Shown: positions 10,835-20,005 of the stretch, one piece after another | How the letters are laid out: each line of letters opens with the position of its first letter | Numbering within the stretch: position 1 is the first letter of the stretch | Source of the DNA: Lamellibrachia satsuma | Taxonomy: Eukaryota; Annelida; Polychaeta; Sabellida; Siboglinidae | Assembly (NCBI GenBank): GCA_033239005.1 | Contig: BSQZ01000021.1 | Coordinates: 8,389,516 to 8,453,515 of the forward strand | Length of the DNA: 64,000 bases | Reading direction: 5' to 3' | Translations under genes and position numbers: made by a program | The notes under the pieces: model-generated | The model's database searches: none | The model's input: the letters and a program-made list of their open reading frames with translations, nothing else | What the model was told of the DNA's origin: nothing

Positions 10835-11790
10835 TGCTGCAATCAAGCTGCTCACAGTTGACAACCCTGTATTGGACCACCCCCTCCCCAAGAAACCTGA
10901 TGCAGAACATGAAGTTGGTGTACATCACACACAGCAAGGTGAAGCAGGTGGCCAGGGAGGGCATACAGAACGGTCTGCAATTTTTGCATTGTTGGACAAG
11001 CAACATTGATGTCGAAACACAAAGCGCAAGAGCAGACAAACAAAGATGCAAGGTGACTGAAGACTCTCCACCTTCACTATGTGGTGAAGAAAACAGAAAA
11101 TGCAAGACAGAAAGCAACAAGTGACAGGAAGAAATGCAGACTACAAAAGAACCAGTGATCGAGTTATTGAACATTTCTTTGTAATTTTCACACTGAACTG
11201 TCAAGAAGACACTTCTTTGTCATTTTCACACAGAACACTTTACTTTCAAGGAGATATTTCTTTGTCGTTTTTACAACGAACACTTCTTTTTATATCATAC
11301 ACTAGTTATTGTGAATTGTTTGTAATATGCATTTGTAGTTATATGTAGAATATCATAAGTCTTATCATATGTATAATAAATATTCATATACTGTTAGTTC
11401 CATTTTTGTTTTCTAAAATCCCAAATGTAGTTCTCATACTGTATATTAAGTGTGTAAAAATACGTTCAGTTGTACCACAGACAATGTGGTTTGTAAAAAA
11501 ATGTGGTCCCCCACCACCGCATTCTCGCATCACACAAAAATCTTTCTCTTAAATGGTTTCTCTCCTCTCACATGCCTGTGAATAAGATAAGTCTGTTGTA
11601 AAACAATGTAGGTCCACTGCAAATCAAATGTAAGTTCTTTACGTAAGACATGTTCATCCTAAGGCAATGTAAGTTTATGTAAGATAGGTCCATCTATGTA
11701 ATGTCAATATCAGTTCACTGTGAGACAGGACAATGTAATATTGTACCTCTGCTGGGTATTTTTTGTTTGTGTCCGTCTGTTTGATCAGAG
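10835..11790. other. Intron remainder, unassigned
   Basis: Between array B and the next exon. Positions 10850-11120 are open in two plus-strand frames but show no known domain. Positions 11150-11290 contain loose repeats of ACTTCTTTGT with TTTTCACACNGAACAC. From about 11600 to 11740 there are decayed direct repeats of AATGTAAGT. Nothing is assigned. Confidence 0.5.
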
Positions 11791-11953
11791 AGTTCAAGAC
11801 TGGTGAAGACGGCTCTCGCCCTGTCTCTCTACTCGAATGGTGCGAAGGTTCTCGATGTGAGCACAACACGAGAGGGAAACCTTGGTATACGCTTCATCAG
11901 CATGACATGGGTGATGCTTGGCCATGTCTACTTCTTCGGTGCCTCATGCTTCA
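11791..11953 (+). CDS. nrf-6-like: NRF-like gene, Acyltransferase-3 start (SLYSNG, IRFISMTW)
   Basis: The exon reads SSRLVKTALALSLYSNGAKV, then LDVSTTREGNLGIRFISMTW and VMLGHVYFFGASCF. CFSxYTNGxKLL followed by GIRFLSMTWVILGHTYFF is the signature entry to the Acyltransferase-3 domain in NRF-6-like proteins; the His of LGH is the conserved polar residue often proposed as catalytic. The donor is TTCA/GTAAGT at 11954 (phase 1). The acceptor CAGAG at 11790 matches the phase-0 donor upstream. A stronger-looking CAG at 11788 would need a phase-1 donor. The core is certain, the first two residues less so. Confidence 0.92.
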
Positions 11954-12510
11954 GTAAGTCTTCTACAGCAGGGCAGTGGGTCAGTATTAGAACACTGGAC
12001 TGTCGATCGAGATGACCAGGGGTCAGGTCCACCTACTGCCGCCTTGAAACTTGGGGAATTTACATTTACCCCACTTTGTCTGTATCTTTTGAGAGAGACA
12101 CTAAAAGCTCACGGGAAAGTAAAAGATCCTGCAGAAGGAGATGGATAAGGCATATCATAGACTGGCTAACTCTAGAGCTAGAAGGGAAACTCTGAAAATA
12201 AACCATTCTTTTGTTAGCCCTGGGCAGAGTTGTTTGGAACATAACCTCATAAGTCATAAGCAGTTATGGTGTTCTAGGAGCAAGGTTCTTAGTAACTTAA
12301 TATACATGGGTGTACCTATGAAGGAATATGAGTTGTTCTACATTGGCAGTGAGAAATAGCATTTTCTAAATGTATCGATTGACTGTAATTATGAGTAATC
12401 GTAACCGATTATAAGTTTTGTCTGAGTTACTGAATCAACTAACCAACCCCATTCAGCATGGTTTTGTGGTTATATGTGTATTAAATTGTGGCCATTTTGA
12501 TTGATTTCAG
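11954..12510. other. Intron with a SINE
   Basis: Holds the SINE at about 11975-12145. The stretch 12150-12500 shows nothing recognisable except the acceptor TTGATTTCAG before 12511. Confidence 0.6.
11975..12145 (+). mobile_element. tRNA-derived SINE (old copy)
   Basis: A degenerate tRNA-like head (GTCAGTATTAGAACACTGGAC, then GGGGTCAGGTCCACC near the B-box position) is followed by a body containing CTACTGCC, ACCCCACTTTGTCTGT, GAGACACTAAAAGC and GTAAAAGATCC. It matches the better preserved SINE at 15000 element by element. A and B boxes are decayed, so it is probably inactive. Confidence 0.7.
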
Positions 12511-12604
12511 AGAACCCTGTCATCCTGTTGTCGTACTTCAAGCGGTTCACCTTCCAAGCTGTCTTGAGTGGCACAGTGTCAGTAGACTCGTTCTTAGTGA
12601 TAAG
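12511..12604 (+). CDS. nrf-6-like: NRF-like gene, Acyltransferase-3 exon (TVSVDSF)
   Basis: With the split codon the exon reads KNPVILLSYFKRFTFQAVLS then GTVSVDSFLVIS. The block FQxxxxxTVSVDTFFxxSG is strongly conserved in the family. The acceptor is TTGATTTCAG, phase 1 in. The donor is AAG/GTTAGT at 12605, phase 2 out, completed to AGT (Ser) by the T of the next exon. Confidence 0.93.
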
Positions 12605-12689
12605 GTTAGTTCACTACATGTATATACATGCTTTATATTGCGACTTCTGTGGGATATGTTATCACATTGTTGTGTGACAGTTGTGACTT
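12605..12689. other. Intron start before array C
   Basis: Short AT-rich stretch between the GTTAGT donor and the first array C unit; no feature. Confidence 0.6.
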
Positions 12690-13497
12690 CTGTTTGTTGA
12701 TACAGTGGCACTCTGGTGTCTGTTGATACAGTGGCGCTCTGGTGTCTGTTGATACAGTGGCGCTCTGGTGTCTGTTGATACAGTGGCGCTCTGGTGTCCT
12801 AAATGTAGTTGTTGCAGTTGCACCACTCTGGTGTCTGTTGCTGCAGTGGCACTGTGGTGTCCTAACTGTGTTTGTTGCTACAGTGGCACTATGGTGTCCT
12901 AACTGTGTTTGTTGCTACAGTGGCACTGTGGTGTCCTAACTGTGTTTGTTGCTGCAGTGGCACTATGATGTCCTAACTGTGTTTGTTGCTACAGTGGCAC
13001 TGTGGTGTCCTAACTGTGTTTGTTGCTACAGTGGCACTATGGTGTCCTAACTGTGTTTGTTGCTGCAGTGGCACTGTTGTGTTGTTGTGTTGGAGTCTTA
13101 AATGTGTTTGTTGTTGCAGTGGCACTTTGGTGTCGTAAGTGTGTTTGTTGTTGCAGTGGCACTTTGGTGTTGTAAGTGTGTTTGTTGTTGCAGTGGCACT
13201 TTGGTGTCGTAAGTGTGTTTGTTGTTGCAGTGGCACTTTGGTGTTGTAAGTGTGTTTGTTGTTGCAGTAGCACACTGGTGTCCTAAATGTGGTTGTTGTT
13301 GCAATAGCACTGTGGTGTCCTAACTGTGGCTGCTGCTGCAGAAGCACTCTGGTGTCCAAACTGTGGTTGTGGTTCCAGTAACACTATGGCTGGTGTCCTA
13401 ACTGTGGTTGTTGTTGCAATAGAACTGTGGTGTCCTAACTGTGGTTGTGGTTCCAGTAACACTATGGCTGGTGTCCTAACTGTGGTTGTTGTTGCAG
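12690..13497 (+). repeat. Minisatellite array C: tandemly repeated 3' splice site, about 22 copies
   Basis: The typical 37-bp unit is TGGCACTGTGGTGTCCTAAC plus TGTGTTTGTTGCTACAG. The first four copies (12706, 12732, 12758, 12784) are 26-bp units ending TGTTGATACAG; 37-bp units run from about 12847 to 13310; the last copies include a roughly 78-bp dimer with GGTTCCAGTAACACTATGG. Each canonical unit equals the real acceptor plus the start of exon 13498-13596 (TTGTTGCAG/TGGCACTCTTGTGTCCTA). The array therefore consists of repeated acceptor and exon-start sequence ending directly at the genuine splice site. Confidence 0.95.
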
Positions 13498-13596
13498 TGG
13501 CACTCTTGTGTCCTACCTCCTGCTGCAAGAGATGAAGAGATCAGGAGGACCAAGGAAGACCAACTGGCTGCATTTCTACCTGCATCGTTACTGGAG
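13498..13596 (+). CDS. nrf-6-like: NRF-like gene, Acyltransferase-3 exon (SGTLVSYLLLQEM)
   Basis: Joined to the previous exon it reads SGTLVSYLLLQEMKRSGGPR then KTNWLHFYLHRYWR. SGxLVSYLxLKExKK followed by WxxxYxHRFWRLTP is a core family block with a membrane segment. The acceptor is TTGTTGTTGCAG before 13498, the last of the repeated acceptors of array C. It differs from typical array copies by TAC where they have TAA, so only this copy reads through. The donor is GAG/GTGATT at 13597, phase 2. Confidence 0.93.
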
Positions 13597-13740
13597 GTGA
13601 TTGTGTGCTTTAATGTTCATTAGTCGATTACTTTAACAACTTAATTAGTTGTATTTCTCTTTTTTGGTAAATGAATTTGCATCAGTTGTTTATATTTTAT
13701 CTGTATTAGATAAATGAGTAATCTGTTTTGATGCAGGATG
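13597..13740. other. Intron start, AT-rich
   Basis: No feature recognised before array D. Confidence 0.6.
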
Positions 13741-15000
13741 TGGTGGTCTATGTGGTAGAGCTGTGGGGTGTGGTAGTCTAGGTGGTAGAACTATGGGGTG
13801 TGGTGTTCTAGGTGGTAGAGCTGTGGACGGGGTGGTCTAGGTGGTAGAGCTGTGGGATGGGGTGGTCTAGGTGGTAGAGCTGTGGGATGGGGTGGACTAG
13901 GTGGTAGAGCTGTGGGATGGGGTGGTCTAGATGGTAGAGCTGTGGGATGGGGTGGTCTAAGTGGTAGAGCTGTGGGGTGGGGTGGTCTAGGTGGTAGAGC
14001 TGTGGGATGGGGTGGTCTAGGTGGTAGAGCTGTGGGGTGGGGTGGTCTAGGTGGTAGAGCTGTGGGATGGGGTGGACTAGGTGGTAGAGCTGTGGGACGG
14101 GGTGGTCTAGGTGGTAGAGTTGTCGGATTGGGTGGTCTAGGTGGTAGAGCTTTGGGATGGGGTGGACTAGGTGGTAAAGCTGTGGGATGGGGTGGTCTAG
14201 GTGGTAGAGCTGTGGGATGGGGTGGACTAGGTGGTAGAGCTGTGGGACGGGGTGGTCTAGGTGGTAGAACTGTGGGACGGGGTGGTCTAGGTGGTAAAGC
14301 TGTGGGATGGGGTGGACTAGGTGGTAGAACTGTGGGACGGGGTGGTCTAGGTGGTAGAGCTGTGGGATGGGGTGGACTAGGTGGTAGAACTGTGGGATGG
14401 GGTGGACTAGGTGGTAGAGCTGTGGGATGGGGTGGACTAGGTGGTAGAGCTGTGGGACGGGGTGGTCTAGGTGGTAGAGCTATGGGACGGGGTGGTCTAG
14501 GTGGTAGAGCTGTGGGACGGGGTGGTCTAGGTGGTAGAGCTGTGGGATGGGGTGGTCTAGGTGGTAGAGCTGTGGGATGGGGTGGACTAGGTGGTAAAGC
14601 TGTGGGACGGGGTGGTCTAGGTGGTAGAGCTGTGGGATGGGGTGGACTAGGTGGTAAAGCTGTGGGATGGGGTGGACTAGGTGGTAGAACTGTGGGACGG
14701 GGTGGACTAGGTGGTAGAGCTGTGGGATGGGGTGGTCTAGGTGGTAGAACTGTGGGACGTGGTGGTCTAGGTGGTAGAGCTGTGGGATGGGGTGGTCTAG
14801 GTGGTAGAGCTATGGGATGGGGTGGACTAGGTGGTAGAGCGGTGGGATGGGGAGGTCTAGGTGGTAGAGCTGTGGGACGGGGTGGTCTAGGTGGTAGAGC
14901 TGTGGGGTGGGGAGGTCTAGGTGGTAGAGCTATGGGATGGGGTGGTCTAGGTGGTAGAACTGTGGGACGGGGTGGTCTAAGTGGTAAAGCTGTGGGGCAC
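13741..15000 (+). repeat. Minisatellite array D, 30-bp unit with pol III A box, about 42 copies
   Basis: The unit is GGTGGTCTAGGTGGTAGAGC followed by TGTGGGATGG, exactly 30 bp, with G/A, GGACTAGG and GTAAAGC variants. TGGTCTAGGTGG matches the pol III A box TRGYNNARNNGG perfectly, and the unit continues into the SINE head at 15001 (TGGTCTAAGTGGAAGAGC). The array thus appears to be an amplified SINE or tRNA 5' end. The plus strand is G-rich with repeated GG and GGG/GGGG runs, so G-quadruplexes are possible. Decapeptide-period open frames on both strands (GGLGGRAVGW; PPRPPHPTAL) follow from the 30-bp period and are not taken as genes. Confidence 0.96.
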
Positions 15001-15230
15001 GATGGTCTAAGTGGAAGAGCACTGGACCGTCGGTCAAGGGACGAGGTTCGAAACCACCTACTGGCATTTTGAAACATGGGCAATTTCATTCATCCCACTT
15101 TGCCTGTTTTTTTTGGAAGGAACACTAAAGGCTGTTGGTCCCTTCTACCTGGTGTCTATGCAAGGGGAAGTAAAAGTCCCACACGGGGTAAATGTAGAAC
15201 CAGCAGTGGACTCCATCTCTCATGAGCCAC
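15001..15230 (+). mobile_element. tRNA-derived SINE adjoining array D
   Basis: A box TGGTCTAAGTGG (15003-15014) and B box GGTTCGAAACC (15045-15055; 10 of 11 to GGTTCRANYCC), about 30 bp apart, form a tRNA-like head. The body has CTACTGGC, CATCCCACTTTGCCTG, GAACACTAAAGGC, CTACCTGGTGTCTATGCAAG and GTAAAAGTCCC. It shares this order with the copies at 5265 and 11975. No clear target-site duplication is seen, since its 5' side runs into array D. Confidence 0.85.
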
Positions 15231-15309
15231 TGCAGAAGTGTCGGTGACTTATTTTCTTTTTCAAACAATGCTACATGTTTGACATATTATGTTTAATTTT
15301 CTTTGGCAG

Positions 15310-15472
<163 letters not shown>

Positions 15473-15474
15473 CA

Positions 15475-16085
15475 AAATTTGTCATCCAAGCCAATGACCC
15501 AGATGGCAAGTGGACAAGGAAGCCATTGGCTTATCGAGAGTCCAACAATGTTCATCTCCTGAGATATGTGTCAACCTTGTTTTTAAACATATTCACGCTG
15601 CTAGCAGTTACACAATCCGTAAACAATTTGTTCCATTCATTTATTGTCCTCTGTGAGAACAAGTACTTCCTGGTTTCCAATTAACACTGATCCTTTAGTA
15701 ATTTGACCTCATGTCCTCTAGTTCTACTATCTTTCTTGAGTGTGAAAAACATATTTGCATCAATATTTTCGTACCTATTCAATATCTTAAAAACTTCAAT
15801 GTGATCTCTTAACCTCCTTGTCTCTAGAGTTGTTAAACCACATTCTTTCAGGTGTTCTTCATAACTAAAGTCTCTCAGTTCTGGAATAATTTTAGTAGCT
15901 CTCCTCTGTATGCATTGAAGCGTATATATATCCTTATTATGATGTAGTCTCCATGCTTGTATACAGTATTCTAAATGAAGTGTAATTACTTTATACAGAT
16001 GTATAATTAGCTTTTTTCCTTGTACGTTATGTTTCTCCTAATCAACCCAAGAAGGTGATTACCCTTTGAAGCTGCAATACCACAC

Positions 16086-16127
<42 letters not shown>

Positions 16128-16860
16128 GGCGCGATGGTATACCGGTTAGAAGGCCGGACTCTCAATCTAGAGAACCCGGTTTCAAATCCCACTGTGGTCA
16201 CTTTGAACCTTTGGCAAGTTTGATCACCCCACGTTGCCATAGTTCACTCAGCTGTATAAATGAGCACCTGGCAATACAGACAGTGAAAGAAATGTAAACG
16301 AATAGTCTTCGTGCAATTGCAGCATGGCTGAATGCTTCCCAGAGAAGTTGAGATGGCCTTGGAATGAACAGGTCTGCCACGGGATGAAGTGTAAAGTGCT
16401 TTGAGCGGTCATACTGACTGGATACCACGCTATATAAGAACGTACCTTTACTGTTCTGAAACTTTCATTTCAGCACTTACTGTTATTCCTAAGTCCTTTT
16501 CTAACAGTAGTACCTAGAACAATATCTCCCATATTATAGTGTACATCCAAGTTACTGTGTCCTGTATGTAGGCATTTGCATTTCCCAAAATTTAATAACG
16601 TGCCAATTTTCAGACCATTTAACTAATTTGTCTAGATCGTTTTGTAAATGTTGTTTATCACCATCAGTGTTAACCTTTCTAAACACTTTTGTTGTGTCAT
16701 CCGCAAATTTCAGTATGTCGCTTGTTATATTGTTGTCCAAATCATTTATATAAATTAGAATAATAAGAATAATAAAGATCCTAATACCGATCGACTCAAA
16801 ACTGATTTCCAGTTTGAAACCTCTCCATCTACTACAACACGCTGTCTTCCATCAGTCAGC
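15475..16860 (-). mobile_element. CR1-like LINE, RT C-terminal half, split by a SINE insertion
   Basis: Minus-strand reading from 16860 gives [19 protein letters not shown], then ILKFADDTTKVFRKVNTDG (RT catalytic FADD near 16700), QNDLDKLVKWSENW, ASKGNHLLGLIRRNI, and QRRATKIIPELRDFSYEEHL with ETRRLRDHIEVFKILNRYEN. This is the typical C-terminal half of a CR1-like polymerase. The 3' end (15475-15540) has an inverted repeat, AAGCCAATG with CATTGGCTT. The element is interrupted at 16090-16449 by (AT)n plus a SINE. Scattered stops and frameshifts show it is dead. Confidence 0.88.
16090..16449 (+). mobile_element. tRNA-derived SINE with (AT)n, nested in the LINE
   Basis: After an (AT)n tract (16090-16125), the SINE opens at GGGGCGCGATGGTATACCGG, with an A-box-like region (TGGTATACCGGTTAGAAGG) and B-box GGTTTCAAATCCC. 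It ends in GTGCTTTGAGCGGTC and GCTATATAAGAACG, a SINE/LINE 3' tail common in marine invertebrates. ACTGTT occurs on both sides (16084-16089 and 16450-16455), consistent with a short target-site duplication, and the LINE reading frame resumes across it. It is a different SINE family from the one at 15001. Confidence 0.85.
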
Positions 16861-16861
16861 C

Positions 16862-17055
<194 letters not shown>

Positions 17056-17210
17056 TGCAGTTTTACAATATTTTTGAAAAATCCTTTTATAGGTATAAAC
17101 AGAAAAAGGACAGCACCAAAGAAATAATGAGTGTTGAACGAGCATCTTCCTGTGTTTGTACTACCATGATGTGTCACTGCATGACGTGTCACTACAAGTG
17201 TCTGTCCTAG
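17056..17210. other. Intron end before the next exon
   Basis: Contains direct repeats of GTGTCACTGCATGA/GTGTCACTACAAG and ends in TGTCTGTCCTAG, the acceptor for the exon at 17211. Confidence 0.7.
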
Positions 17211-17339
17211 ACTGACGCCCCCTACATGCTGGTGATGGCCGTGTGGGCCATCCTCTTCCCCCTCATGGGAAGAATGATGTGTGATTCCTGGTGGAGGAAC
17301 ACCCTCTACATCAACAACCTCTTCCCCTCCACTCAGGAC
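17211..17339 (+). CDS. nrf-6-like: NRF-like gene, Acyltransferase-3 exon with an apparent one-base deletion
   Basis: The in-frame portion reads [20 protein letters not shown] then [20 protein letters not shown], matching the family block (R)LTPPYMLVMxxWxxLxP...WWxNLLYINNFYP. The donor is GAC/GTATGT at 17340, phase 0, and fits the next exon. Entry does not fit: the previous exon ends AG, and ACTGACG followed by five Cs (17218-17222) gives RLTPP, then shifts to a stop at 17230-17232. One more C would keep R-L-T-P-P-Y-M in frame. An in-frame TAG at 17208-17210 excludes an upstream acceptor. Assembly error, polymorphism or a disabling mutation are all possible. Confidence 0.85.
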
Positions 17340-17452
17340 GTATGTCTCATGTTAGTAGTTCTGCTACTGTTTATCTTCTTTTGCAAAAATGCGCATGCAG
17401 ATACACGATTCATATGTTCCACATACACATGCTTAATATGCATTACGCACAC
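17340..17452. other. Intron start
   Basis: Begins with the GTATGT donor and contains TTCATATGTTCCACATACACA, one copy of a degenerate CA-rich motif that recurs at 18085-18150 and 20015-20160. Confidence 0.6.
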
Positions 17453-18077
17453 TAGTGCCCTGCACGGGCCTATAATTTGAGCCCAAGCACGGCCCGCAAT
17501 TAGCAGTTAGAAAATTTTCATGCCTGGCCCAGGCCCACAAACTAGAATTTAAACCCAGGCCCAACCCAGACTGTTAATGTTTGGCCCAGCCCAGCCCAGC
17601 CTGGCCAGTACGTTTCAGTAAGCCCACAAGCCCATGGCCTGCTAATTTTTTATTAAAAGATAAACCTATTATCTAAAACGAAACACAAATAAACTGTAAT
17701 ACATACGTATTGTTTTACTAAATAACATAAAAAATTGAATTAGCTTAACTAAGTTAACTTAATTTAATTAATTAATGTTACCAGTAAGGGCAGTTAATTT
17801 GGTAGTAATTGATATTTCAATTAAATGTCACCTACTGGCACTGACAGCCAGTGACATTTCCAGCAGGCCTGCAGTCACTAGCCTGAGAGATCAGGTTCAG
17901 ACATATGTGAATTAGTACAAGGGTGAATGAATCAGTACTGGGGAAATTGTAGACACTAAACAGTAGACACTAGTTACCACAATTCAGAAATACCAGCTGG
18001 GCAGTGGGCAGTTGCCAGTGAGCAGGTCATTCAGGCAGGCAAGATTTGGAGAGAAGGCCAGCCCGTGCAAGGCACTA
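17453..18077. mobile_element. hAT-like non-autonomous DNA transposon (MITE), 625 bp
   Basis: The ends are TAGTGCCCTGCACGGGC (17453-17469) and its reverse complement GCCCGTGCAAGGCACTA (18061-18077), 16 of 17 matching. The 8-bp flanks are ACGCACAC and ACGCAAAT, a 6 of 8 match compatible with an aged hAT-type target-site duplication. The 5' subterminal region (17470-17640) has many GGCCCAGGCCC-like motifs; the interior is AT-rich and non-coding. The superfamily call rests on the 8-bp duplication and end style; it is inference. Confidence 0.65.
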
Positions 18078-18297
18078 ACGCAAATGTTTCATTACTACCG
18101 GTATGTGTTCCACATACGCACACACGCTTCATATGCAATACGACACACACTTATTTTTAGAATGTCCATAGTGTGGGTCAAAGGATGATATGTTGATGGT
18201 TAAGCATGGTATGATTGCCTCTGCAAATATGTCTAAAAAGTAAACATTTGGGGCTGGCTACTTCCAGCCAAGTGAACTTATGGGGCCATTAAATCTA
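18078..18297. other. Intron, degenerate CA-rich repeat then unassigned
   Basis: A copy of TATGTGTTCCACATACGCAC and related CA-rich sequence, then unassigned DNA up to the LINE target-site duplication. Confidence 0.55.
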
Positions 18298-19589
18298 TGC
18301 AAAAGGCTACTTACTTACTTACTTACTTACTTAATCCTCTTCATGCGGTATCACACATAAGGCCGACACCAAAGAACGCCAATGTTGCCTTTCCGTTGCA
18401 AGCTTCATCACCTGGCCCCAACTCCACCCGAGAGCCTTCATCTCCCGCTCTACTGATCTCCTCCATGTCTCCTTGGGTCTCCCCCTCGCTCTCTTGCCAC
18501 CAGGGGTCCAGCGCATGGCCACTCTTGGAATGGATGTCAGCGGCATTCTGCAGATGTGTCCGATCCATTTCCATCTGCGGCGTTTAACCTCGAGAGAGAG
18601 ATGGGCTGCATACCTGTTCTTTCATGGAGATCCGTGTTGGAGATTTTGTTCGGCCAGTAGATTCGCAGTATCTTCCTGAGGCACTTGTTTTGGAAATCTG
18701 GCATATGCTTTTGGTAACTTTCCATGATTCCGCCGCATATAGTAGCACACTTAGGACGTTGCTCTTGAACAGGCGGATCTTTGTTCTGTTCCTGATCTTG
18801 TTTGTCTTCCAGATATTCTTCAGTGCCGCAAATGCCCCTCTTGCCTTTCTAATCCTTGCCTTAATCTCAGACTCTGAGTTTCCATCTGTTGACACCTTGG
18901 CCCCAAGGTAGGTGAACTCGGTCACCTCTTCAATATCCTTTCCTCCAATCGTGATGGGGTCTGCTGTTTGGCTGTTGTTTCGCAGCATCTTTGTTTTGTT
19001 TATGTTTATCTGCAGCCCAATCTTTTCGGCATTTCTTGCAAGTTCATCGCTTTTTCTTTGGATGTCACTGTAGCGGTGCGACAGAAGAGATATGTCATCT
19101 GCATAGTCTAAATCACCTAATGTTTCTGTGAAGGTCCATTTGATGCCGCTTTTGTCTCCTAGTGCTGTTTCCTTCATGACCCAGTCGATCCCGAGGCAGA
19201 AGAGGAAGGGGGATAGTATGCATCCTTGTTTCACTCCAGTCTTAATTTCAAAATCTTCTGTCAGGTATTGTCCGCAAATGACCTTGGTCCTGAAATCGCC
19301 ATATAACAGTTTGATTATGCTCACAATCTTGGGGGGATTCCATAGTGCCGGAGTATACGCCAGAGAGAGTCTCTGTGAATGCTGTCGAAAGCCTTTTCAA
19401 AATCGACAAAATTTGCGTAGATTGGTGTGTTCCATTCCTGGCACTGCTCCAGGATCTGCCTTAAGGTAAAGATGTGGTCCCACAGGATTTTCCTTTCCTA
19501 AAACCTGCCTGTTCTTTGCGTAACAGTGGGTCAAGGGCTTCTGAAATTCTGTCAAAGATCACCCTGCTGAAAACTTTGCAAAAGGCTAC
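18298..19589 (-). mobile_element. 5'-truncated LINE insertion with 13-bp target-site duplication
   Basis: TGCAAAAGGCTAC flanks the insertion perfectly (18298-18310 and 19577-19589). Inside, the minus strand encodes an RT: VFSRVIFDRISEALDPLLRK, a frameshifted QGC-upstream palm segment, then a 246-codon open stretch (19324-18584) with TGVKQGCILSPFLFCLGIDW, LGDLDYADDISLLSHRYSD (catalytic YADD), FTYLGAKVSTDGN and an Arg/Lys-rich tail. A frameshift precedes KRARGRPKETWRRSVEREMK and WGQVMKLATERQHWRSLV near the C-terminus (18331-18546). The 3' tail is a GTAA tetranucleotide repeat (18311-18334 on the plus strand as TTAC). A clean duplication with few frame breaks suggests a fairly recent insertion. 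The clade is not assigned. Confidence 0.93.
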
Positions 19590-19960
19590 ATTCATGCCAA
19601 AAATATGCATCTGTAACATGATTATTCTATACGAACTACGTAGAATATAATATGTACTGTGTAATGTGTGTGCTGTGTATGCAATACTATGCAATACTAT
19701 GCATTGCTATTATATGAAATGTCTCTATTAAAAGAATGCACATTATTAAAATTATACCATTGGAAGTCCCATTGTTGAAAAGAGGTTAAACTACATTCTA
19801 ACATATAAAGCACTGGTGTCATTCATAATTCCATCTAAGGTCTCAATTTGCAACTATGTAATACTAAAGAAATAATTTTAAACATTCATTAACCGGAAAT
19901 ATAATTTATAATCAGTTTTCCTTAATATTAAAATAAAAAATCTAAGTTTGTATTAATTTT
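19590..19960. other. AT-rich intron, nothing recognised
   Basis: Contains a short GCAATACTAT direct repeat near 19680-19700 and otherwise no recognisable feature. Confidence 0.6.
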
Positions 19961-20005
19961 TTATGAGGTCCACGCCCGGCCCGACCTGGCCCGGCCCGCT
20001 CACAC
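19961..20005 (-). mobile_element. Possible GGCCCG-rich transposon terminus
   Basis: CGCCCGGCCCGACCTGGCCC and GGCCCGCTCACACTA resemble the TAGTG-starting, GGGCC-rich end of the MITE at 17453 when read on the minus strand (TAGTGTGAGCGGGCCGGG). It may be one end of a related element. No partner end was found. Confidence 0.4.

Noticed and set aside
7074..11204. Very long minus-strand open frames (over 1,000 codons) across array B
   Set aside because: They are a 43-residue repeat produced by a 43-bp unit whose complement has no stop in any frame. All three frames are open, there are no domains, and the array is inside an intron of the plus-strand gene.
12973..13528. Minus-strand Thr/Asn/Gln-rich open frames over array C
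   Set aside because: They come from the 37-bp repeat; the plus strand explains the region as duplicated acceptor and exon-start sequence.
13791..15089. Gly/Arg-rich and Pro-rich open frames over array D
   Set aside because: The 30-bp unit is a multiple of 3 and lacks stops on both strands, so decapeptide repeats appear automatically. The unit is explained by the SINE head.
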